Below are positions 1-4,712 of a stretch of DNA of 6,029 bases, piece after piece. The position numbers and the translations under genes are program-made. Origin of the DNA: Clostridia bacterium (GTDB lineage Bacteria; Bacillota_A; Clostridia; Christensenellales; Aristaeellaceae). Each line of letters opens with the position of its first letter. The stretch's first letter is position 1. The notes below the pieces were generated by a model, which did no database searches, was not told the DNA's origin, and saw only the letters and a list, made by a program, of their open reading frames with translations. The stretch lies in NCBI GenBank assembly GCA_017432405.1, contig JAFRJF010000321.1, positions 1 to 6,029 of the forward strand, in the 5' to 3' direction.

Positions 1-195
1 AAAAAACTCCTTGATCGCGACCCTCGCATTCAGCAGAGTGTCAAGTCCCTCATAAGTGATTCCAAATCCGCCTTGTCCCAGAAAGTGTTTGATACGGTAT
101 CTTTCATTGAGGATGGTCCCGTCCGGCAGTACATGCGTATCTGCTGATTCTTCCTGTTCTTCTTCCTGATCATAAGAAGATTCTTCTGTCAGCAT
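1..195 (-). CDS. Ser/Thr protein kinase, N-terminal part (runs off the left edge)
   Basis: This is the first 65 codons of a Hanks-type (eukaryotic-like) serine/threonine protein kinase, which transfers phosphate from ATP to target proteins. The ATG is at 195-193 and the frame is open to base 1. Residues 1-25 form a very acidic Glu/Gln/Asp-rich leader. The kinase fold begins near residue 26 with 'DGTILNERYRI', followed by the glycine-rich ATP loop GQGGFG (residues 40-45) and the VAIK motif (59-62), whose K62 is the expected ATP-binding lysine. The catalytic loop, DFG motif and any C-terminal sensor or membrane segment lie outside the window. The start codon overlaps the stop of the upstream DUF4428 gene (ATGCTGA, 7 bases). 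Only a weak GGGA lies just before it, so translation is probably coupled to that gene. Base composition is clearly less GC-rich than the upstream gene. The kinase call is secure; the substrate and role are unknown. Confidence 0.9.
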   Translation of the reverse strand, partial: MLTEESSYDQEEEQEESADTHVLPDGTILNERYRIKHFLGQGGFGITYEGLDTLLNARVAIKEFF

Positions 196-833
196 ATTCC
201 CGCATCGGCCAGGTTCGGCGCCTGGGGCGCGCTCTGGGGCTTCGGCGCGCCCATCAGCACGGCCCGCAGGGCGTTGGCCTGCTCCTCGTAGTAGCGGTAT
301 TCCTCGCTGCCGATCCGCTCCGGGCGAGTGCCGGTCAGCTCGAAGTTTATCCGATTGAACCAGGGCGAATCCACCAGGATCGTGGTGTCAAATTCGTAGC
401 TGTAGCGGTAACGGGGCGGGTTGAAGGACACCTGATTGCCCTCCCGGTCCCGGTGATATTCCTCGGTGCGGTGCTCGGTGACCTCGGTCTGCACGTCGAT
501 CACCTGGGAAAAGTCGATCACGTCGGGGTTCGCGTCCCGCCAGTTGGCCTGGTTGGTGACGAAGAACTTCCCGGCGTTCCGGTCGATGTAGACCTTCGTG
601 TCTGCGCCGGCCGCCGCATCCGGGCGCACCCCCGCCAGCACCCGCTGGTTCTGGGCCCGGTACATCAGGTGCTGCCGAATCTCCTCCACGGTGGATTCCC
701 GCCGGTCGGTCATCCAGGGCGACAGCTTCCGGGCGCAGTTCTTGCACAGGTTCCCGTCCGCCAGCTTCCTGTTCCCCAGCAGCCCGATCTCGCCCCCGCA
801 GATATCACATACCTTCTTGTTGAAAAAGCCCAT
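189..833 (-). CDS. DUF4428-type zinc-ribbon protein
   Basis: This is a 214-residue cytoplasmic protein with an N-terminal DUF4428-like zinc ribbon, of unknown function. Two Cys pairs, CDIC (C9, C12) and CKNC (C30, C33), bracket the typical 'GEIGLLGNRKL.DGNLC' segment, followed by 'KLSPW' and 'STVEEI'. Four cysteines in this pattern should bind one Zn. Residues 79-170 form a beta-rich domain that includes 'KVYIDRNAGKFFVT', 'NPDVIDFSQV' and 'NPPRYRYSYEF', typical of the longer family members. The last 20 residues are a Pro/Ala/Gln-rich tail. No signal peptide or membrane segment is seen. An in-frame ATG at 860 exists, but the ATG at 833-831 is chosen because AGGAGG (846-841) sits 7 nt upstream of it and the protein then begins 'MGFF' as family members do. 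It is the first gene of a two-gene unit whose second member is a protein kinase. A signalling link between the two is inference only. Confidence 0.88.
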   Translation of the reverse strand: MGFFNKKVCDICGGEIGLLGNRKLADGNLCKNCARKLSPWMTDRRESTVEEIRQHLMYRAQNQRVLAGVRPDAAAGADTKVYIDRNAGKFFVTNQANWRDANPDVIDFSQVIDVQTEVTEHRTEEYHRDREGNQVSFNPPRYRYSYEFDTTILVDSPWFNRINFELTGTRPERIGSEEYRYYEEQANALRAVLMGAPKPQSAPQAPNLADAGIC

Positions 834-840
834 GGGCTCC

Positions 841-846
841 CCTCCT
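841..846 (-). promoter_or_regulatory. Ribosome binding site of the DUF4428 gene
   Basis: A perfect AGGAGG on the minus strand lies 7 nt before the ATG at 833. It lies inside the alternative longer reading that would start at 860, so it decides the start in favour of 833. Confidence 0.85.
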
Positions 847-871
847 GTCTGACGAAACATTGCATACAGCT

Positions 872-900
872 ATTATAGCAGGATATTAAGCGGTTGTAAA
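872..900 (-). promoter_or_regulatory. Promoter of the DUF4428-kinase pair
   Basis: On the minus strand, TTTACA (900-895) and a consensus TATAAT (877-872) are separated by exactly 17 bp, and TGC immediately before the -10 makes an extended -10. Transcription would start near 865, giving a leader of about 30 nt. This is the best sigma-A-like promoter on the left side. No operator is certain. Confidence 0.8.
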
Positions 901-920
901 CAGAAAACAACAGATTATTC

Positions 921-949
921 TTGTTTCATCCTTCAAATTATGGTATGCT
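921..949 (+). promoter_or_regulatory. Promoter of the AAA-ATPase gene
   Basis: TTGTTT (921-926) and TATGCT (944-949) are separated by 17 bp, with TGG before the -10 (extended form). The expected start of transcription is near 956, about 27 nt before the chosen start codon. An overlapping TATAAG (949-954), also preceded by TGC, is an alternative -10. The promoter is back to back with the minus-strand promoter at 872-900. Confidence 0.6.
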
Positions 950-969
950 ATAAGTGTGATCCCGTCATC

Positions 970-976
970 GGAGGTG
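970..976 (+). promoter_or_regulatory. Ribosome binding site of the AAA-ATPase gene
   Basis: GGAGGTG begins 13 nt before the ATG at 983, with 8 nt between GGAGG and the start. It overlaps the codons of the possible GTG start at 956, so it argues for the ATG at 983. Confidence 0.8.
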
Positions 977-982
977 AACGGA

Positions 983-2557
983 ATGGGGACTTATTTGAAT
1001 CCGGGCAACAGCGGATTTGAAGATATTTGCAGAGGACGGTATGTCGACAAGACCGGAATGATTGCTCTGATCAACGATACGATCGGAACGTCCGATAAGC
1101 TGACCTGCATCAGCCGTCCACGGAGGTTTGGCAAGTCCTTCGCCGCGCAGATGCTCTGCGCTTATTATGATAAGACGTGCGATTCAGGCGAACTGTTTGA
1201 TGACAAGGCGATCTCCAAATCTGTCAGCTACAGGGAACATCTCAACCGGTATGATGTCATCTATATTGACATGACGGGTGTAAGCCCTGTTACGGACAAC
1301 TATCGGACCATTGTCCCTTTCCTTACAGAGCGAATCACGGAAGAACTGAAGGAATCATATCCGGGGATCAAAGTCGATGCCGATCTTCCAACGACATTGA
1401 TCAATGCAGTCAACAGGGCGGGCAATAAATTCATCATGATTATTGACGAATGGGACGCGCCCATCCGCGAGCTTCCGGAAATCCAGGAGGCTTATCTGAA
1501 GTTTCTGCGTTCCCTGTTTAAAAACAGCGGCGTAACTTCCCGTGTTTTTGCCGCGGCCTATATGACGGGCATCCTTCCGATCAAAAAGGATGGATCGCAA
1601 TCGGCCATCTCTGATTTTAACGAGTACACAATGCTCGGTCCGCTCCAGTTCGCGGAATATGTTGGATTTACCGAGGAGGAAGTGGTTGCGCTTTGTGAAA
1701 AGCACCATTGTGACTTTTCCCTCATGAAGCAGTGGTACGACGGATATTCCCTGGAGGAAATTGGCTCTGTCTATAATCCGAATTCTGTGATGAAGGCGGT
1801 TCGCAACAACCGTTTCCGTTCATACTGGACAGAAACCTCCGCTGCGGAAAGCCTGTTGGGGTATATTGCCAGGAACGAGCGGGGGCTGGGACAAATCGTT
1901 GCGCAGCTCATCGGCGGCGTTGAAGTGCCTGTCGACATCAATGGATTTGCCAACGACCTGATCACTTTCAGAAATCGGGACGACGTGCTTACGCTTCTAG
2001 TTCATCTGGGATACCTGGCCTATGACGAGCGAACAGGGAAGGCGCATATTCCAAATGAAGAAATACGGCTCGAATTCTCGCGCACGATCCGTGCAGACAG
2101 GCGCCCCGACATGATAAAGCGCGTCCAGGACAGCGACCGGCTCATCATGGACACCATTCACATGAACGCGGAGGCCGTCGCGGCGCAGATCGAGAAGGTT
2201 CACGTCGAAGCGACCAATCCTCTGAACGCAAACAATGAGCAATCGCTTCGCGCCGTGATCCAGCTCGCGTATTTCAGCTATAAGGACTACTACCTCAAGA
2301 TGGAGGAATTGCCGACAGGATACGGTTACGCGGACATCGTCTATCTGCCCAGGCCGGGCGATCTGCTTCCCGCGCTGGTGATCGAGCTAAAATGGAATCA
2401 TTCCGCGGATACCGCGATCGAGCAGATCAGGCAGAGAAGGTACCCGGAAGTATTGCAGGGCTACGGCGACGACATTCTGCTGGTGGGCATCAACTACGAC
2501 AAAGGCGCACCCGCAGGTCAGCGGAAATACACCTGCAAAATCGAAAAATGGAAGTGA
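983..2557 (+). CDS. AAA-ATPase-like / PD-(D/E)XK nuclease-like protein
   Basis: This is a full-length 524-residue protein of the family that joins an N-terminal 'AAA-ATPase-like' domain (PF09820 type) to a C-terminal PD-(D/E)XK nuclease-like domain (PF08011/DUF1703 type). The N-terminus 'GTYLNPGNSGFEDI...YVDKTGMI' is the family hallmark. The P-loop is the variant 'SRPRRFGKS' (44-52, K51), Walker B is IIDEWD (153-158, D155/E156), and a sensor-like 'TGILPIKK' lies at 195-202. The nuclease-like motif is GYADIVYL (D451) followed by ALVIELKW (E468, K470), then the downstream Q481 and Y487 typical of the family. No catalytic position looks lost. No membrane segment or signal peptide is visible. The open frame extends to a GTG at 956, but the ATG at 983 is chosen because GGAGGTG (970-976) precedes it at ideal spacing. 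The stop lies 3 bp from the convergent MgtC gene. The family is often multicopy and patchily distributed in gut anaerobes. A mobile or defence role is suspected in the field but unproven, and this sequence does not settle it. Confidence 0.93.
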   Translation: MGTYLNPGNSGFEDICRGRYVDKTGMIALINDTIGTSDKLTCISRPRRFGKSFAAQMLCAYYDKTCDSGELFDDKAISKSVSYREHLNRYDVIYIDMTGVSPVTDNYRTIVPFLTERITEELKESYPGIKVDADLPTTLINAVNRAGNKFIMIIDEWDAPIRELPEIQEAYLKFLRSLFKNSGVTSRVFAAAYMTGILPIKKDGSQSAISDFNEYTMLGPLQFAEYVGFTEEEVVALCEKHHCDFSLMKQWYDGYSLEEIGSVYNPNSVMKAVRNNRFRSYWTETSAAESLLGYIARNERGLGQIVAQLIGGVEVPVDINGFANDLITFRNRDDVLTLLVHLGYLAYDERTGKAHIPNEEIRLEFSRTIRADRRPDMIKRVQDSDRLIMDTIHMNAEAVAAQIEKVHVEATNPLNANNEQSLRAVIQLAYFSYKDYYLKMEELPTGYGYADIVYLPRPGDLLPALVIELKWNHSADTAIEQIRQRRYPEVLQGYGDDILLVGINYDKGAPAGQRKYTCKIEKWK

Positions 2558-2560
2558 CGT

Positions 2561-3244
2561 TTACAGCCCCATCGCCGTCATAATCCCCGGCATCTGCTGG
2601 ATGCGGGCGACCAGGGCGTCCTGCCGCAGGTTGCCGCGCAGGCTGACCCGGGCGATGTACTCGGCCTGGGGGACGTCCTCGGCGGTGTGGATGGTCAGGT
2701 TGACGATGGACATGCGGTTGTCCTTGCAGAAGCGCAGCACGTGATCCAAAGAGGTCTTTTCATTGTACAGCACCTCCACGCCGTATTCCGGGGTGTGCTG
2801 GATCGTGCTGCCCAGCCGGGCCAGCCAGGTCTCCGCCAGCAGCACCAGGGCCGTGCCCACCAGGCCCAGCTCGTAGTAGCCGCTGCCGATGGCCAGGCCG
2901 ATCACGCCGGTGGTCCACAGGCCGGCGGCGGTAGTCAGGCCCTTGATGGTCATGCGCTTGGTGATGATGATGGTGCCCGCGCCGATGAAGCCCAGGCCGG
3001 AGATCACCTGCCCGCCGATGCGGGAGATGTCCGAGGGCAGCTTCATTTCAAGGTAGATGTACAGGCTGGTCAGCGCCGCCAGCGCCGCCGCCAGGCAGAC
3101 CAGCGTGTGGGTGCGAAAACCCGCTGCCCGGGACTTTTGCGACCGCCCGAAGCCCACCACGCCGCCGCTGAGCATCGCCAGCAGCAGCCGAAGCAGCGCC
3201 GATGAAAAGCTGAATTCACGAAGCCTCCCCAGCAGTGCCTGCAT
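2561..3244 (-). CDS. MgtC/SapB-family membrane protein
   Basis: This is a 227-residue integral membrane protein of the MgtC/SapB family. Members are inner-membrane proteins linked in some bacteria to survival at low Mg2+ and to ATP synthase control, but the biochemical role of this type is not established. About five hydrophobic segments are visible (roughly residues 16-33, 45-65, 76-97, 103-120, 122-140). Family motifs are 'RAAGFRTHTLV' (39-49), 'SGLGFIGAGTI' (82-92) and 'KGLTTAAGLWTTGVIGLAIG' (101-120). Residues 155-227 form a soluble C-terminal domain, probably ACT-like, as in longer members. The first motif is unusual: family members usually read G-x-E-R, but here it is GFGR (31-34), with Gly for the acidic residue. 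The start ATG (3244-3242) is supported by AAGGGGG (3259-3253) 8 nt upstream. It is a single-gene unit, convergent with the AAA-ATPase gene. No magnesium riboswitch is recognised in the short leader. Confidence 0.92.
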   Translation of the reverse strand: MQALLGRLREFSFSSALLRLLLAMLSGGVVGFGRSQKSRAAGFRTHTLVCLAAALAALTSLYIYLEMKLPSDISRIGGQVISGLGFIGAGTIIITKRMTIKGLTTAAGLWTTGVIGLAIGSGYYELGLVGTALVLLAETWLARLGSTIQHTPEYGVEVLYNEKTSLDHVLRFCKDNRMSIVNLTIHTAEDVPQAEYIARVSLRGNLRQDALVARIQQMPGIMTAMGL

Positions 3245-3284
3245 GGGCAGATCCCCCTTCTTTGGTGATAGATTCCCTTATGTA

Positions 3285-3331
3285 AGCATAACAGAAAGCG
3301 TATTATACATCAATAGCTAATTATATGAAAA
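3285..3331 (-). promoter_or_regulatory. Promoter candidates of the MgtC-family gene
   Basis: Two overlapping possibilities exist on the minus strand. One has a consensus TATAAT (3307-3302) with TTTTCA (3331-3326) at 18 bp. The other has TATGCT (3290-3285) with TTGATG (3313-3308) at 17 bp. Both give a leader of roughly 35-55 nt. The sequence alone does not tell which is used. Confidence 0.5.
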
Positions 3332-3378
3332 GTGTGATTTGTGCTGATTTTGATATGCTTGTATCGACAAAATCACAC
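3332..3378. repeat. Nested inverted and direct repeats, operator or hairpin candidate
   Basis: TGATTTTG (3345-3352) is perfectly complementary to CAAAATCA (3368-3375) around a 15-nt loop, which itself contains ATA/TAT pairing. GTGTGATTT (3332-3340) is likewise the exact reverse complement of AAATCACAC (3370-3378). The two left arms are imperfect tandem copies (GTGTGATTT, then GTGCTGATTT). It lies upstream of the leftward promoter candidates and about 110 bp before the fabD promoter, so it could bind a regulator. No known operator consensus was matched. Confidence 0.5.
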
Positions 3379-3485
3379 AAAATATCTGTGCATGCATATC
3401 GCGCTTTCTTCGGCCATTTCCATTGCCGTTCGGTCAGACCCGGTCCCCTGCCCCCATACAAAACAGACCCTTCCCCCGATATCCG

Positions 3486-3514
3486 TTGACTTTTAATACG
3501 GCTTATGCTATATT
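3486..3514 (+). promoter_or_regulatory. Promoter of the fabD operon
   Basis: TTGACT (3486-3491) and TATATT (3509-3514) are separated by 17 bp, with TGC directly before the -10 (extended form). The start of transcription would be near 3521, giving an AT-rich leader of about 80 nt. A consensus TATAAT at 3557-3562 lacks a -35 box. No palindrome matching FapR or FabT sites was recognised. Confidence 0.75.
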
Positions 3515-3602
3515 GTAAATGAAATAGAAATACAGGTGATCTTGTTTTTAATACTATATAATATGAATCTAAATATTACATCCTGTGAACGGAGTGAACG
3601 GT

Positions 3603-4529
3603 ATGAAGATCGCGTTTATGTTTTCCGGCCAGGGGGCCCAGTTCCCCGGCATGATGAAGGACCTGTGCGAAGCTGAACCGGCGGCGCGGCAGGTTTTCGA
3701 CGCTGCGAACCGCGCCCTGGGCCGCGATATCTCCGCGCTGTGCTTCGAGGGGACCCAGGAGGATTTGAACCTGACTCACAACACCCAGCCCTGCGTGCTG
3801 GCGGCGGACCTGGCGGCAGCCATGGCGCTGAAGGCCCACGGCGTCGAACCGGCAGGCGCGGCAGGCTTTTCCCTGGGCGAGTACGCGGCGCTGGCCTACG
3901 CCGGAGCCATCGGCATGACCGATGTATTCGAAATCATACAGCGCCGCGCCGACGCCATGCAGGACGCCGTGGCCCCCGGCAAGGGCGCCATGGCCGCGAT
4001 GATGGGCGGCAGCCCCGAGGCGGTGGAGGCGATCTGCGCCGCGGTGACCGACGGCTACGTGGTGGCCGCCAACTACAACAGCCCCGCCCAGACCGTGATC
4101 TCCGGCGAGAGCGCCGCCGTGGACCAGGCCATCGCCCTGGGCCGGGAGCAGCGCATCAAGGGCAAGAAGCTGGCGGTGAGCGCCCCCTTCCACTGCGCGC
4201 TGATGGAACCTGCTGCCCGCAGCCTGGAAGTGCTGTTCGAAACCCGGACCTTCGACGTCCCCGCCATCCCCGTATACATGAACGTGGACGCCGCCGCGAG
4301 CACCGACGCCGCCGCCATCCCCGGCCTGCTGGTGCGCCAGGCCATGAGCCCGGTGCGCTGGATGCAGACGCTTCTGAACATGCGCGCCGACGGTTTTGAC
4401 ACCTTCATCGAATGCGGCCCAGGCCACACACTGTCCGGCCTGGCCAAAAAGACGCTGTCGGATGTGACGATCCTGAGGGTGGGCGACGCCCAGACCCTGC
4501 GGGAGACCCTGGAGGCGCTGGGAAAATAG
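3603..4529 (+). CDS. fabD: Malonyl-CoA:acyl carrier protein transacylase (FabD)
   Basis: This is a complete 308-residue cytosolic enzyme that moves the malonyl group from CoA to acyl carrier protein, supplying the extender unit for type II fatty acid synthesis. Length and motifs match the family. The oxyanion loop is FSGQGAQ (7-13, Q10). The nucleophile is S90 in GFSLGEYAAL, with Phe where many homologues have His before the serine. The malonyl-carboxylate-binding arginine is R115 in RRADAMQ, the catalytic histidine is H197 in APFHCALM, and the C-terminal GPGHTLSGL lies at 272-280. All catalytic residues are present. GTG codons at 3585 and 3594 are in frame, but the ATG at 3603 has GGAG (3591-3594) at 8 nt and gives the standard 'MKIAFMFSGQG' N-terminus. 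It is the first gene of a rightward unit, with a carboxyltransferase 183 bp downstream that could supply its malonyl-CoA. The gap is filled by hairpin repeats. Confidence 0.97.
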   Translation: MKIAFMFSGQGAQFPGMMKDLCEAEPAARQVFDAANRALGRDISALCFEGTQEDLNLTHNTQPCVLAADLAAAMALKAHGVEPAGAAGFSLGEYAALAYAGAIGMTDVFEIIQRRADAMQDAVAPGKGAMAAMMGGSPEAVEAICAAVTDGYVVAANYNSPAQTVISGESAAVDQAIALGREQRIKGKKLAVSAPFHCALMEPAARSLEVLFETRTFDVPAIPVYMNVDAAASTDAAAIPGLLVRQAMSPVRWMQTLLNMRADGFDTFIECGPGHTLSGLAKKTLSDVTILRVGDAQTLRETLEALGK

Positions 4530-4533
4530 AAAA

Positions 4534-4682
4534 CCGTGGCGGCGCAGCAGCCGCCACCCTCACGCCATCACTCCGTAGCGGCGGCAATCTGCCGCCACCC
4601 CCACGCCACACCACTCCGTAGCGGCGGCAATCTGCCGCCACCCCACGCCGCCAGCCCCGTAGCGGCGGCAATCTGCCGCCAC
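4534..4682. repeat. Cluster of four GC-rich hairpin repeats between fabD and the carboxyltransferase gene
   Basis: Units 2-4 are identical 26-base copies at 4573-4598, 4616-4641 and 4657-4682. Each starts CCGTAGC, contains the stem GGCGGCA-ATC-TGCCGCC (7 bp, 3-nt loop) and ends in CAC. Unit 1 (4534-4558) is divergent but still palindromic: GTGGCGGC pairs with GCCGCCAC around GCAGCA. All are in the same orientation at a 39-43 base pitch, and the spacers (14-17 nt) share CACGCC. The first unit starts 4 bases after the fabD stop and the last ends 30 bases before the next ATG. This looks like a REP-like intergenic palindrome family amplified in tandem. A role in mRNA stability or partial termination is possible. 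There is no T-run, so an ordinary terminator is unlikely. Confidence 0.88.
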
Positions 4683-4712
4683 AGCATGACCGACCGAAGG
4701 AAAACACCAAAA

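Larger units (their letters stand above)
3245..3602. other. Gene-free regulatory stretch between the MgtC gene and fabD
   Basis: No supportable coding region is seen in these 358 bp. The left part is AT-rich and holds the leftward promoter candidates and a nested inverted repeat. The centre (about 3400-3480) is C-rich on the plus strand, with CAGACCC occurring twice and no clear function. The right part is AT-rich and holds the fabD promoter and leader. No convincing riboswitch or terminator with a T-run is seen. Confidence 0.7.

Noticed and set aside
895..911. Catabolite-responsive element (cre) overlapping the leftward -35 box
   Set aside because: The left half resembles TGTAAAC, but the right half does not fit the cre consensus and the central CG is missing.
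2687..3205. Plus-strand open frame opposite the MgtC-family gene
   Set aside because: It is a Gln/Ala/Gly/Asp-rich shadow without motifs, lying on the strand opposite clear membrane-protein motifs.
3245..3300. Magnesium riboswitch before the MgtC-family gene
   Set aside because: The leader is only about 35-55 nt from either promoter candidate, too short for an M-box, and no matching structure is seen.
3430..3475. Paired CAGACCC repeats in the C-rich centre of the intergenic region
   Set aside because: There are only two 7-base copies in a C-rich stretch, with no symmetry or promoter overlap, so chance is a sufficient explanation.
3557..3562. Second fabD promoter with consensus TATAAT
   Set aside because: No -35-like hexamer lies 16-18 bp upstream and there is no TGn extension, so it is probably a chance match in AT-rich leader DNA.
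3576..4427. Minus-strand open frame opposite fabD
   Set aside because: It is a His/Gly/Ala-rich shadow typical of high GC3 coding DNA. FabD on the other strand has all its catalytic residues.
4534..4557. Rho-independent terminator of fabD
   Set aside because: The 8-bp GC hairpin is strong but is followed by CCCTCACG rather than a T-run, so classical termination is unlikely.
4534..4682. CRISPR array
   Set aside because: The repeats are separated by only 14-17 nt of similar, low-complexity sequence, with no unique spacers of 30 nt or more and no cas gene. The strong full-length palindromes and the intercistronic position fit hairpin repeats better.
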